Of a DNA stretch of 64,000 nt, positions 10,115 to 21,029 are shown one piece after another (the first letter of the stretch is position 1; each line of letters begins with the position of its first letter). The notes below the pieces were generated by a model that worked only from the letters and a program-made list of their open reading frames with translations, was not told the DNA's origin and did no database searches. Made by a program: the position numbers and the translations under genes. The DNA is from Nymphalis io. Lineage: Eukaryota > Arthropoda > Insecta > Lepidoptera > Nymphalidae. The stretch is from assembly GCF_905147045.1 (NCBI RefSeq), contig NC_065894.1:3695501-3759500 (forward strand), written 5' to 3'.

Positions 10115-11640
10115 TTGCCTGATTACTTATTCTTAATTGTCCATCCTTTGAATTTAATCATGTCTCCTATAGACGTCAAAAAACACATTACTGCTATAAA
10201 GTCTGATGCAGTTGGCAGTGATGGTATTAGCAGAAGAATGATTCTCTTATCCCTTGATTGTATTCTGCCTGTCCTATGTCATTTAATAAATTTTTCCCTT
10301 TCTACTGGTATCTTTCCTAGCGCTTGGCGCACTGCTTATATAATTACTATCCCGAAAACCTCCAATCCTTCCACCAACTTACATTTTCGTCCAATTTCCA
10401 TCCTGCTTTTCTTATTCAAAGTCCTTGAACGTGTTGTGTATTCTCAACTTAATTTATATCTAAACTGTAACAATTTCCTTAGCCCACTTCAGTCAGGTTT
10501 TCGTAATTGACATAGCACAATTACTGCGCTTGTCAAAACATGCGATGACATTCGATCTGCTTTAGACAATAAGCTCATTTGACTTTAGTAACATGTTTAA
10601 TAAGGATTTACTTTTAGCAAAGTTGCGTGCGCTTAATTTATCACTTGGTACCGTGGACTGGTATCGTTCATACCTATGTGATAGGCAACAGTACGTAAGT
10701 TTTGACAATATATTATCTTCTTCTTGTTTTCTTCAATCTGGGGTACCGCTAGTTACCGTTCTGTCATCGTTGCTATTTTCTTTTTTTATTAATTCTGTCT
10801 TATCCCTTCTTTCCTGTTATTATCATCTTTATGCCGATGATCTACAGTTATACCTAACTACACCAATTAACAACCTCGCTAATGCTATCCAAACATTAAA
10901 TTCTGAAGTCGAAAAAATTGCAGAATGGTGTCTTTCATATGGACTTTTAAGAAATCCGAGTAAATCGCAGGTGGCTATTATCAGCAGCTCCCAGCAATGG
11001 CACGAAATCCCTCCCATCCTTCTCAATGGCACTGCGCTTCCACTACTCCCAACGATTAAAAATTTGGGGCTAAAAGTCGCTCTCTTGGTTTCCTAAAGTA
11101 ACAGAGGTAAGTCGAATTTTTTTTGCCTCCATTGGCTCTCTCAGGCACTGGAAAAAGTTTTTGCCGTATAAAACCAAACTCGCCTTAGCCAACTCTTTAC
11201 TTATTACCCCTATTGGACTATGCCGACTCGGTCTATTTAGATATTTCAGAGGAACTGCTAAATAAACTAGAGCGCTTACAGAACATGTGTATTCGCATCA
11301 TATTTAGATTACGTAAATATGATTATATTACCCAGCATCGTAAAACACTAAAGTGGCTGCCAATACGGTTGTATCGAAATTTATGCATATTTCGTTCTTT
11401 CTTTGCTTTATACCATACTCTACCATCCTCAAACTCCAACCTACCTAAAAGACCGGTTTACCTTCCTTGGCTCTTATACACCAATTATATCTTATACATC
11501 AATTAGCGCTCTAAGCAAGACAATAAATTACTGATCCCTCTGAGTTGTACTAAAATATACAGCCATTCCTTTACGGTGAAAGCAGTCAAACAATGGAATT
11601 CACTGCCTCGAGAAATTCGTCAAGCCGAATCTTTAAGAGT
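10115..11640 (+). pseudogene. LINE 2 reverse transcriptase, broken
   Basis: 10115-10510 encodes the RT N-terminal part (IKSDAVGSDGISRRMI, FRPISILL, LSPLQSGFRN). An in-frame TGA follows, the frame continues to about 10581, and then a short deletion and frameshift remove the DFSKAFD-type motif. 10593-11096 carries the RT core: LQSGVPLVTVLSSLLFS in place of the usual GVPQGS-type block, and an intact catalytic YADD (LYADDLQLY). Further frameshifts lead to the C-terminal region (TKLALANSLL; RLQNMCIRIIFRLRKYDYIT; LKWLPIRLYRN; AVKQWNSLPREIRQ) at about 11130-11640. No endonuclease is present. It is nonfunctional. Confidence 0.85.
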
Positions 11641-11984
11641 CGTTTGCATAATTATTATTTATCAATATAACTATAGCGTGTTGTATTATTACATGTATAT
11701 GGTTATTTATTTCTTTTATAAGTTTAAATGTATGTATGTTAGTATATTATATATTTGTATTAAGTTCATAAGCTTTCAATAAATTTTAAGAATAAGTTGT
11801 TCGCACACCATGCCCGATTAATGATCCTGGCAAAAATAAAACATAAATATTTATCTTTAGAGAATTTGCCTGGAAGAGATCACTGTAAGTGATAAGGCCA
11901 CCTTTGCATACTAAATGTACTACTTGGTATTATTTGTTTGTAAATTGTGTGCAATAAAGAATAAATAAATAAATAAATAAACTA
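10115..11984 (+). mobile_element. LINE 2: CR1/L2-like non-LTR retrotransposon, 5'-truncated
   Basis: Plus-strand RT and C-terminal remnants are followed by a 3' UTR with gtgataaggccacctttgca near 11890-11909 and a tail of tandem AATA units ending at about 11984. The same 3' block and tail type occur at 36060-36205, and the protein matches the element at 33.1-34.8 kb, so they are one family. The 5' truncation lies near 10115-10150. Confidence 0.85.
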
Positions 11985-12589
11985 CTTATGAAAGAGTGCC
12001 CATTTAAATTGACAGTGTTATACATCTTCGAATATATTCAGAACTTTATTGTTAATACATTTGTTGCAATTACATATTAGATTGTATAATTGATAGTTGC
12101 TTTTAAATAAGCCTTCACACATCACCAGAAACTTATTATACATAAAAATGCATATTATTTCGACTGTTATATCTAGCTTTTCAATTAATTCAACAGTTTC
12201 AAACCGAAATATGCAATAAATTGTTCCCTGTCGTACAAAATGTAGCGAGCCGCATGAGTCGGGATTGAAAACAATTACATAACTCAATTAGTGTTCGGCA
12301 ACTGATAGCAGAAATACCAATTACTTTTAGGAAGGAGTTTTAACATTTTATTTCAAAAGTATTTGCTATAATAAATATTATACACTCAATTAATATAATG
12401 GTCTACAACATCTAAAATCTAAACATCTATTGTTTACTGTTATCACATAGCAACAATTAAAATATTTTGTTTAATATATTTACCGTTTTAACAGTTATAA
12501 CTATCTAAATTATCTAAAACAACGTAATGAAAATTTATGTACTTATATAGTTCGTATTTAAAAACTTATATTCGTAAGATTAATAATAA
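11985..12589. other. Nothing recognised
   Basis: AT-rich. The 89-codon minus-strand frame at 12287-12018 shows no known domain and is probably chance. Confidence 0.45.
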
Positions 12590-12840
12590 TAATGTCCTTC
12601 AGACTGATTTCGGCCACGGCGGCCAATCTCAAGAGAGATTGGCCAACTACGCAGGAAATATTAGCACTATAATAAAACAACAACAACAACAACAATTCTG
12701 TGTGCAAACACAGGTGCACTCTTTATTCACTCACTCTCATAATCCGATGGGACGACAATCCGACACGACCGGAAAGAGTGGCGCAGGACCTACGGCTTTA
12801 GGTGCTTTCCGTGACACGGGAGTGTACACACTTCAAAGTA
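12590..12840 (-). mobile_element. SINE-D 3' module
   Basis: Antisense copy from the tail (aataataatgtccttcagac) through gatttcggccacggcggcc to gacacgggagtgtacac. The tRNA-like head is missing. A (CAA)n microsatellite interrupts it at about 12675-12696. The boundary, near gtgtacactcccgtgcctcg, is similar to that of the copies at 19.7 and 37.6 kb. Confidence 0.8.
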
Positions 12841-12932
12841 ACTCTGTCTGTATGTTTGTTCATTATGACTACTGGACAGATCGAAATTAAATTTGACATT
12901 GATATAGTCAGGAACCCAGGTAAGGAGAACTG

Positions 12933-13196
12933 GGAAACCCAGTGGTTGTAATATGTCAATCTTATTCAAAGATTGCGATTACAAACCCGGACAAGCACCA
13001 TTGAGTTATCATGTGCTTGATCTGTTATTATAATTTATCTCGTGCTCAACGGCGAAGGTAGTCGTTTCTAAACATGCATGTGTCGAATGATATTCTGCTA
13101 AATGTGTATCCACCAAACCGCAAGGGAGCAGCGTGATGGGGTAAGCTCCAAACCTTTTCTACAAAAGGAGAGGAACCTAAGCCCAGCTGTGAGTTA
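12933..13196 (+). mobile_element. SINE-A copy, degenerate
   Basis: Aligns with SINE-A from the head (cccagtggttgtaa) through attacaaacccgg, tcgtgctcaacggcgaagg and ggagcagcgtgatgg to aagcccagctgtg, with many substitutions and small gaps. This is an old copy. Confidence 0.75.
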
Positions 13197-13296
13197 ATAA
13201 AAGGATGTGACTTTTTGCGAAAATAAATAAATTCAGACGAATCGACAATAATATTTACTCGTATATATAAAGAGCTATACAAAAATATCAGACAGT

Positions 13297-13545
13297 AATA
13301 ATATCCTGGGACATTATTCACACACGGCCATCTGATCCCAAACTAGGCAGAGCTTGTACTATGGAAACCAACAACTGATATACTACATATACGACTTTTC
13401 TTTTGTAAATACATACTTACATAGATAATTACACCCAGACTTAGAACAAACAAACATTTTTATGCACATTAATGTCTGTCCAGGGTGGGAATCGAACCCA
13501 CAACTTTCGGCGTGAAAAGCAAGTATCTACCAACCACGCCGATTT
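13297..13545 (-). mobile_element. SINE-C copy
   Basis: Antisense copy of a tRNA-headed SINE. The B-box-like gggaatcgaacccac and the A-box side (accaaccacgcc) are at its right end. On the left is the tail-side block cctgggaca, which abuts an (ATT)-type tail. It matches the copies at 27.5 and 52.3 kb. Confidence 0.85.
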
Positions 13546-13668
13546 CGGCCATGGTGGCCTACATACCTCAAAAAAGATGAACCAACTGCGCGGGACATAT
13601 TATGGGGTTGAACTTAGAACCTCGGGATCTACGGCCTTATAAGTTAATAGACCAACAAAGCAATTATG
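13546..13668 (-). mobile_element. SINE-D fragment joined to SINE-C
   Basis: gatttcggccatggtggcc begins directly at the head end of the SINE-C copy. It is followed by accaactgcgcgggacatat and by a head-like gaacctcgggatc ... agaccaacaaagca. The middle of SINE-D is missing. The abutment suggests SINE-C inserted into or beside this copy. Confidence 0.65.
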
Positions 13669-14099
13669 TCCTATAATATTGTTGATATATATATACAATA
13701 CTAACTAATATAAATACGGAACACTGATTCGCAAAAACAACTTGCAAGTGATATTTTTCTATACATATTACCTAAAATTTAAACAAATTACTACCAGTAA
13801 ACGATCATCATACATCAATTCTCCTTTTAATTTAACATTCTTTCGAAAATACACAGTTTATCTGAACGTTACACCAGTGAAAGGCTTAAAAGTCCAATCA
13901 ACATCGATATTAAAGGGTATCTGTTATTTAATTTGTATTAATCTCATATTTATTCTGCGCAAAACACAGTATAGCTTAGCGTGATTTATAGCTCGGAGAC
14001 TGCGTTTTTAATTAAAAATGTGATAATGATTCATTAGACCTAATATCTGTAAGCTATAACTTTAGTTATACCGGGAATATTATGCGTCAAATCTTGCGT
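13669..14099. other. Nothing recognised
   Basis: AT-rich with a short TA run at about 13684-13696 and no supported feature. Confidence 0.45.
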
Positions 14100-14548
14100 G
14101 AAACCGTCAAAGCATGATTAACGCCATGCTGGGCAGCGTGAGATCTCCGCCGACTATGGCCTCCAGGGATGGCCTCTAGGGCCTCCATTTGATTCGAAGA
14201 TGATCAGGGCTCGTTGGGCTAGAGCCCTGACTCACGTCACCTCCACGGACCCTAGACCCGGTCGCCCTGTCTTCCACCTGAAACCAGTATATTTCTGCGA
14301 GCACCTCCGCCTGGAGATCCCAGGGTGGCCAGAAGTGTCGCTACCGTCCACGACACCGTACGGTAACCACGTGTCGCCCTCGCCGCTATGACCCTCTGCA
14401 GTCTCCGTAAGGCCTTGTTCGGTGAGAGCGTTCACCCATATGGATGCACTATACAGCACCATGGAGCGCACCACACTGGCGTACAGGTGCCGGTATGGTA
14501 ATTCCGGCCCTCCCACGTCGGGAAGGAGGCCTTGTACAAAATCCTACC
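14100..14548 (-). mobile_element. R1-clade LINE 3' fragment (first)
   Basis: A GC-rich block in AT-rich surroundings, matching the C-terminal end of an R1-clade ORF2 on the minus strand. Frames near 14545-14430 encode LLPDVGGPELPYRHLYA and VVRSMVLYSASIWV, the region after the RT core typical of R1 elements. Frameshifts follow. No target-site duplication could be placed, and the tail is not obvious. Confidence 0.7.
14232..14548 (-). pseudogene. R1-like ORF2 C-terminal remnant
   Basis: Part of an R1-clade reverse transcriptase after the catalytic core. The segment RHLYASVVRSMVLYSASIW is the recognisable part. Downstream the frame leaves the family (GHSGEGDTWLPYGVVDG does not fit), so a frameshift lies near 14430. 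The catalytic RT core and the endonuclease are absent. Confidence 0.65.
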
Positions 14549-16089
14549 ACCACGTAAACAAAACCCTAACACCAAGTACAAAGGCCTAGCATGAAGTGTC
14601 TGTGCTATTTATTATTTATTAAGTATTTATTTAGTGTATTTTCTATTTTATGCGACATACATTTGATTTATACTTGGTTAAAACTGAACCAACAGAAACA
14701 GAAATATCATCCCGGGTTTAGCAGGCGCTATATACGTCACATGTTATAATCACGAGAAGTTTAATTAAAAACACTATGTGAACTACATTTGAACTGACGT
14801 CGTTGACAAGTCATATTATTATATAACTCCTTAATTTTTGTTTCTGTTAGGCTTATTATAAATCCCTTAGTATGAATATTTATGAGATGAATTAATTTTA
14901 TGTAATTATAAAATTAACGAAATTACAATAATTGGATTTCATTGTAAAACTTTTTAACAAATATTACACATTATCAAAATTTCATAATTTACGTTTTCGC
15001 TTGATATCATAATGTATTTAAAAGTTGCAGCGCATTATAAGTTTAAATATTAATTTATATCTTTTATTCATTAAATAATATGAAAAAAGACTAACATTTT
15101 TTTAAGAATAAAAAAAACGCTTGTTTTAAAAAAATTATAAACCAATTCGCTATTGACGCTTAAAACAAGTTAAAGTATTACTTATTCGAATTTTATTTTA
15201 GATATCTTTGTTTATATTCCGAACTACATTCACTAAATACACTATTCACCACGTATACGCATTAACTAAAAGCTATTGATTTGATAACCACCGATATGAC
15301 CTGAAACATTCCTGTCACGTGAACATTTCAATTTATTATTATAATATACAAAGTTTACATAAAAAAAAACATCATATTGGATTGAATAAACGAATTACAA
15401 TAACGACTGTATAATTTTTTTTATTATCATATTAATTTAAATACAGCATTATATTTTTTGTTAAAAACACAGTGCTTATTAAATATAAAATTCATAATGA
15501 TTCATATTTAATTAAGGCAACAGAGATCTAACGATGACATACAAATTCCATTCAGAATAATAAAAGGTAAAATAATTACATAACTTTTTTAATTAACTGT
15601 AAACGAATTAGTGTCATTCTTTTGAAATATTTGAATATGAAGCTTAAACAAAATTATACTGATATATTTAATCACTTCTTGTTTTCTAATTGCTCATATC
15701 TTATTTTCTCAACTATTCTCAATATATATTGTTTTTATTTCCGAGTGTTTTTTTTCTGAATTCTTAAGGTTTTTCATGGTTTTCTATTGCTTGACTGATA
15801 TTTTAATATTATGTTGTTTTAAGTCTCGCTTAATTTCTTCTACAGATTGATCTGCTATTATATGATGAATTCTTTGTATTATTTTTTTCAATAACAATAA
15901 ATTACACTATTGTTATAATATTTTTCAAAAAAGATATTTTTTATTAATTTAAACTAATATTATATAAATTAAAAATAGCGTTGAATACAGACATATTCCA
16001 TCACGCTGATCTGATTTTCTGTTTCACCGTCTTTTGTTCTGAATCTTAAAACATGTTTGTCGCTCTAACTAAACGGTCTCATGTCTTAT
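14549..16089. other. Nothing recognised
   Basis: About 1.5 kb of AT-rich DNA without a supported gene, RNA or known repeat. Confidence 0.45.
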
Positions 16090-16104
16090 AATGCCACGTT
16101 ACCT
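16090..16104 (+). repeat. Target-site duplication, left copy
   Basis: aatgccacgttacct occurs here and again exactly at 16720-16734, on both sides of the R1-like insertion. Confidence 0.95.
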
Positions 16105-16719
16105 TTTTTTTTTCTTCATCAGAGAGGCTGCGGGATCGTGTTAATATAACGCATCCGCTGCCTCTCTCGTGCTGTGCTCCGCTCGGCGGAGCTGTCCACA
16201 AGGAGCGAAGGTAATCTCGCCCCCCACACTACTCGCTAGTGCGTACGGCAGTACGAAGCCATCTCGGCTGCTGTCTTCCTTAGGGCCGTCTGAAATAGGA
16301 CCCGTAAGGCCCCCACCTCACGCAACCACAGCTCCAGGATCAGTGGCAGAATGGTGGCCAGGAGGAGTGGCAGGATCGCTCCCACAGGAGACGGTCGCGC
16401 CACATCGCAAGAGCCCTCCATTGTTCCCGCCGCTTCAATGCCTCGAGCGCACTCGGAGGGGACGCGCTGTTACTGTTCTGACGGGTCTGTTGATAGACCC
16501 TCGCGTCCATATCCGCCAGAATATCCAGGGGCGGAAAGTGCGCTAAGACGATTGCCGCCTCATAGGATATCGTGCGATATCCCCGCACCATGCGGATGGC
16601 CACTCTCCGCTGCGAACTTTGGATCCTAGTCCTGCAACGGCGGACGTCCGATAGCCTGTGACACCAAACGGGTGCCCCGTAGAGGGCCATCGATCGCACG
16701 ACACCGGCATAGTGACGAC
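16105..16719 (-). mobile_element. R1-clade LINE, 5'-truncated insertion with TSD
   Basis: Minus-strand insertion bounded by a perfect 15-bp duplication. A poly(A) tail of about 10 (poly(T) at 16104-16113 on the plus strand) abuts the left duplication, and the other end stops abruptly inside ORF2, as in 5' truncation during target-primed reverse transcription. The 3' UTR (16105-16339) contains two predicted stem-loops: gagaggctgcgg pairing with ccgctgcctctc (about 16122-16168) and gctccgc/gcggagc with a tcg loop (about 16177-16193). This is among the younger retrotransposon insertions here, since the duplication and tail survive. Confidence 0.92.
16340..16719 (-). pseudogene. R1-like ORF2 C-terminus, open to its stop
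   Basis: The frame is open from the truncation point through VVRSMALYGAPVWCHRL, RVAIRMVRGYRTISYEAA and REQWRALAMWRDRLLWE to a stop at about 16340. This is the C-terminal region after the RT core in R1-clade elements. It lacks endonuclease and RT catalytic domains because of the 5' truncation, so it is not functional, although no internal stop is seen. Confidence 0.85.
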
Positions 16720-16734
16720 AATGCCACGTTACCT
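16720..16734 (+). repeat. Target-site duplication, right copy
   Basis: Exact second copy of aatgccacgttacct. Together with 16090-16104 it defines the empty target site. Confidence 0.95.
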
Positions 16735-18854
16735 ATTCCATCTTGGCGAGTATTTTCTTTCAAGTTGTCCTATGACTGGTGACATCAAACTAGGGTTTTT
16801 AATATTACCTATCACAGTTCACTGTGCAATACCTCAAGAAGAATTAATCACATTACTCTCTGACATGCCCCTTCTCTCCGCCATATTATCAACAATTTTA
16901 TTAATTAACTCGTTCGACATGTTTGACCTCAAATAAAAATATATTTCAATATCTTTTTAATCATACGTAACATAGCTTTGTGCATTGTAAATTCACTTGT
17001 AAGAGCTCTTCAGAACTTCATCAGGTCGTGATAATTTCGTAATGAGGTCGTTGGAATGTTATTAAAACTACATTTTCATATTTATTTTCATTCCTCTTGT
17101 ATCTTGCTTTTGTTATAACTTACTTAATACACCTAATTAAGACTCCATTTCCAAGTAATTAATTATCTTCCGAGATGACTTATTATTGTTTATTTTTACT
17201 TTAAAGTAATACAATATATACTAATGAAGAGGTTTCTGTTATTTTCTTATAATAAAGACAATGAGGAAATCATTGGATCGAGTTAAAACTTCAACGGAAT
17301 GGCGAATTTCATATGGTTTCATTTGAAAGAAGATAATTAATTAAATATTTCACAAAGGGGAGTGGCTACTCAAGCAGCTCAGGGTTCACTAAGGGTTGTA
17401 TTGCTAATGATGACGATTTCAATCAAAGCGAATAAAACTCAGTTAACACATGTGTATGTAACATTTTTAATAAGGATTACTTAGACAGATTTCAAATAGT
17501 TCTATACTTATACGATAGATCATTTGGATGTATAATTATTTAATAACCATTTATAATTTTAATCGACTTAAAAAGGTGGAGGTTTTATATTCTAAGCGTT
17601 TTTTAATGTATATTCATTGATTGATCAGAAACGGCCAGATTTGCATGTTTTAAAATTTATTCTACTAAAGTAGATCGTCGGATGATATAGGGTATTTTTA
17701 CACATATATCTTTTTTCAAAAAAGATAGTATACCATGTCTGTCGTCAAATTTTTCTTTACCTGCATTTTGTTTTCATTAATAATGTGATAACTGATTTCT
17801 CCTGTATATGACGTAATATGACTTATTTTTTATTAAAAACCGTTATATAGTGCAATGAATATATTTTTTAAAAAACCTAATTGAGTTTTTTTTCTCTTTT
17901 TAGTGCATGTTCTGCTTTGTTTAATGCTAGTTTAATTATATTTAGTAAGGAAGATCGGACAAGGGTTTATTGCAAGGAGTATATATATTTGAATTTAAAA
18001 CAACGACTAGCCCTGTTTGGTACGAAGACACGCAAATATGAGACATAATTGTGTGCGCCAACTTTGATTCAGTTTTTTATCAGCTTAAAAATCACATCAG
18101 ACCAATATTTATAATTTTGCATGTTTGTCTTAGTGTGTAAGTAAAACGCTGGAATAAATTTAATTTAATAATAATAATATGTTGGCTGCCCAAGATTTAA
18201 TATAATTTTTAGTAGTTTCTGGAAAAGCTTCATATAATCTATTTCCATCCGAAGCGCAGTCGCAGGCTGAAGCTGGTACTTAATAATGTAATTATTACTC
18301 TTAATTTCGAGATATACGAGCAAAAACGAACGAGTTATTTATAAATTAAATAATAAAATGTTCAATAAAACAAACAAATAGGATCTCAAAACTCATAAGA
18401 ATACATTTAATATTTATTAGAAAAACATTGTAATAATAATAATTTGGAATATAATGAAATGAAATAGTTTTTGCTTCAAGCTTCGATTAAGGTCATATCA
18501 CGATGACGTCAGCGATGTAATGAATTTTTAAAAAAGAGAATTAAATACGCCCGCGGGAGTATGTTTTATTTCGTTTATGTTTATATTGTGTACCGCAGTC
18601 AGACGGACCATAAAATATGCATGAACCACGTATCGTATCCGAATGACAAATATTAAAGTAAGCCTGATGTCTGTACTTTGGTTTAAATTTATAAACGATT
18701 TTTAATTCCGTTGGTAATTTAAGATCAAACGTGTGTGTTGTTAGTAATCGCCGATTTTCGTTCAATATATTATTTTAACCATTATTTTTACAAACTACCT
18801 TTTGGTTATTGGTTACTTTGGCACAGACAAAGACTCTAAAAAATTATAAATCAA
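16735..18854. other. Nothing recognised
   Basis: About 2.1 kb of AT-rich DNA without a supported feature. The minus-strand frame at 18765-18541 (74 codons) has no recognisable domain. Confidence 0.45.
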
Positions 18855-18866
18855 TATTTAAATAAA

Positions 18867-19163
18867 TCGAGATGGCCTAGTGATTAGAACGCGTGAATCT
18901 TAACCGATGATCGTGAGCAAGCGCCACTGAATTTTCATGTCCTTAATTTGTATTTATAATTCATCTCGTGCTTGGCGGTGAAAGAAAACATCGAGAGAAA
19001 ACCTGCATGTGTCTAATTACACTGAAATTATGCCACATGTGTATTCTAACAACCCGCATTGGAGCAGCGTGGTGGAATAAGCTCCGAACCTTCTCCTCAA
19101 AAAGGGAAAGGAGGCCTTAGCCCAGCAGTGGGACATTAACAGGCTGTTACTGTTACTGTACTG
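18867..19163 (+). mobile_element. SINE-A copy 2 with 12-bp TSD
   Basis: Near full length; the tail contains repeated TTACTG. tatttaaataaa occurs at 18855-18866 and again at 19164-19175, giving a 12-bp target-site duplication. A short deletion in the B-box region (gatgatcgtgagcaagcgcc) removes part of the usual tRNA-like head, so this copy may be poorly transcribed. Confidence 0.9.
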
Positions 19164-19175
19164 TATTTAAATAAA

Positions 19176-19456
19176 TAAATAGAAATACGACGTTGACAAC
19201 AAGAAAACTGTCGACAGCTGGTTCTTGGTTGAGAGTTAACCATATGCCATATTGTTAACTCTCTAACGTTGGGTGGTTAATTTTTTAAGCTAATGGTTAA
19301 TTATTTGACAATTGGTTATACTAACTTTTGATCAAAAAACACATTTTTTACAAATTTTAAGCATTAGTCGAGTCAATTACGGTTCCAAAAACCGACGCTA
19401 ATCCTTACGTCTTTTAACCAGTGGCCCATATTGGCTTTATTTACAAATATAAATAC
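19176..19456. other. Nothing recognised
   Basis: AT-rich. The word ggttaa recurs around 19250-19320 (aactctc, ggttaattttt, ggttaattatt), which may be a degenerate local repeat. Confidence 0.35.
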
Positions 19457-19482
19457 TATATATATATATATATATATATATA
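19457..19482. repeat. (TA)n microsatellite
   Basis: About 13 TA units, directly before repeat K copy 1. Confidence 0.95.
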
Positions 19483-19507
19483 TGTTTTGAATATTTATAA
19501 AATATTT

Positions 19508-19668
19508 GAAAACTTTTTGTAATCAAAATGAAATTTAATATATTGAATTACAATTACTTATTTAATTTCCGTAATTACTTAACATTTCTATTTACGAACT
19601 AAATATACCAATACATTAATATGTACTAGAAAAATTACAAAGAGGTAAAAACAATATATATATATATA
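19508..19668 (+). repeat. Repeat K, copy 1 (inverted partner at 26.0 kb)
   Basis: About 160 bp that matches the reverse complement of 26007-26162 with few differences (for example tactagaaaaattacaaaga). A short TA run and SINE-D follow it. The inverted partner also lies next to a TA run and an opposed SINE-D. Confidence 0.85.
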
Positions 19669-19676
19669 TATTATTT

Positions 19677-19886
19677 TTGCCTCGGAAAGCACGTAAATCC
19701 GTTGGTCCTGCGCCTAAACTCTTTCCGGTCGTGTCGTCCCATCGGATTATGAGAGTAAGGGAATAGAGAGTGCACCTGTGTTTGCGCACACACTTGTACA
19801 CTATAATATCTCCTGCGTAGTTGGCTAATCTCTCTTGAGATAGGCCGCTGTGGCCGAAATCGGTCTGGAGGACATTATTATTATTA
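19677..19886 (+). mobile_element. SINE-D 3' module
   Basis: Runs from gcctcggaaagcacgtaaat through ggtcctgcgcctaaactc, gcacctgtgtttgcgcac and gttggctaatctctc to ccgaaatcggtctggaggac and an (ATT)n tail. The tRNA-like head is absent. Confidence 0.85.
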
Positions 19887-19889
19887 CGG

Positions 19890-20299
19890 AACAACTAATA
19901 AGAGATAACTACAATTACGACTTTGATTTCAGAAACCACACAGCTAACGCACTAAGCTCCGTCAAACCGCATATCAAACTCTTTTAACAGTTGCCGTTCA
20001 AATAAACCAGTTCTTAAGTATTTTTTTTTCCAACAAAAAGAAATATCTACTAATTGTCTACTGAATTCATAGTGCTTCAAAACTTTATAGTGAACTGATG
20101 TATAAAAATCAATGAATTTACCATTAATTTAATAAGTAATTACAGGATAAAAATATTTCATTATTTAACATTTCGTTGTATACTTTTCAGTGGTCTGCTT
20201 TTAGTGGTCAGTTACTGTTTAATTAGTCACCACCACCCATAAACATTGGCGCCGTATATAAAATACAAGAAAAATATAAGATATAAAAATGTAAAAATA
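19890..20299. other. Nothing recognised
   Basis: AT-rich. No supported feature up to the GC-rich promoter candidate. Confidence 0.4.
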
Positions 20300-20450
20300 A
20301 TAACAAATGCGCGCGTCTACATTAAAAGTAGGGACTTTGATTGGCGCGTAAAAACCTGTTTTGCATCTGACTCCTGCGCTTAATTCCCCACTATCAGCGA
20401 TGCGCGGCTTCGCGTTCAGTCAGTTGGAGCGGCGCGTGGAGTGAAGATGT
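20300..20450 (+). promoter_or_regulatory. Candidate Inr+DPE core promoter
   Basis: A CpG-rich island (gcgcgcgtc, ggcgcg, gatgcgcggcttcgcg) in AT-rich DNA. An arthropod initiator TCAGTC lies at 20416-20421 (A+1 at 20418). A downstream promoter element fitting RGWYV, AGATG, lies at 20445-20449, exactly +28 to +32. An inverted CCAAT word (attgg) lies near 20341. No TATA box is needed with Inr+DPE. The first ATG of the predicted transcript is at 20447. No downstream exon is identified, so the gene is unknown and transcription is inferred only. Confidence 0.45.
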
Positions 20451-20524
20451 GTTTCAAGAAGTCAGCAAGTTGGGTTGTTTTCGTTGAAGAAGTGAAACCA
20501 ATTGAAGCGAAGATTATTACATGA
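20447..20524 (+). CDS. Short ORF after the candidate start site (uORF or first exon)
   Basis: A 25-codon frame (MCFKKSASWVVFVEEVKPI...) starts 29 bases after the predicted transcription start and ends at TGA 20522-20524. It has no recognisable domain. No strong 5' splice site was seen inside it. It could be an upstream ORF, the leader of an uncaptured gene, or chance. A TA microsatellite and SINE-B fragments begin 170 bp further on. Confidence 0.2.
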   Translation: MCFKKSASWVVFVEEVKPIEAKIIT

Positions 20525-20563
20525 AGTTACTAAATATAAAAACAGCTCTTTTAAGAGCTTAAT

Positions 20564-20651
20564 TACGTCATGCTACGTCATTGCATGCTGCTTCTTATTT
20601 CAAATAAACAGTTCTTTTCAGAGCTATTCATTGTTTCAAACGATGACGTCA
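20564..20651. promoter_or_regulatory. Cluster of ATF/CREB-like sites
   Basis: Two TACGTCA words at 20564-20570 and 20574-20580 and a full TGACGTCA palindrome at 20644-20651, downstream of the candidate start. TGACGTCA is the known CREB/ATF consensus. Function here is inferred from clustering only. Confidence 0.35.
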
Positions 20652-20697
20652 AATAATGAGGCATGTGTGGCGTGTGTATTCTTATTGCTATGCGTAC

Positions 20698-21028
20698 TGC
20701 TACAATTTCTTTCAATGCCAATGTCTATGGGCAGTGATGAACACTTACCATCATCAGTGGCCCATTTGCTCGTCTGCCTAACTAGTCTAATATATATATA
20801 TAACTTCAATGCGCCACTGACCTTGAGAACTAAGATGTGATGTCCCTTGTGCTCTATAACCCTGATTAGTAACTAATATAATACTATATAAATAAATATA
20901 AATAACAATAGCCCTATAATCTGATCCATCCTTCGAACCGGAATATAACAATACAAAGTATTGCTGTTTGTTGGTATATGTGATGCGTGGCTGGTACCTA
21001 CCATGATGGATGGACTTGTACGAAGCCC
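20698..21028. mobile_element. Two SINE-B fragments, tail to tail
   Basis: 20698-20788 is the tail half of SINE-B in sense (caatgtctatgggca; gctcgtctgcctaact) ending in a TA run. 20805-20872 and 20918-21028 are antisense (aactaagatgtgatgtccct; ccttcgaaccggaatata; gacttgtacgaagccct). The pair meets at the TA run, so either one copy inserted into another's tail or an inversion occurred. Confidence 0.7.
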
Positions 21029-21029
21029 T

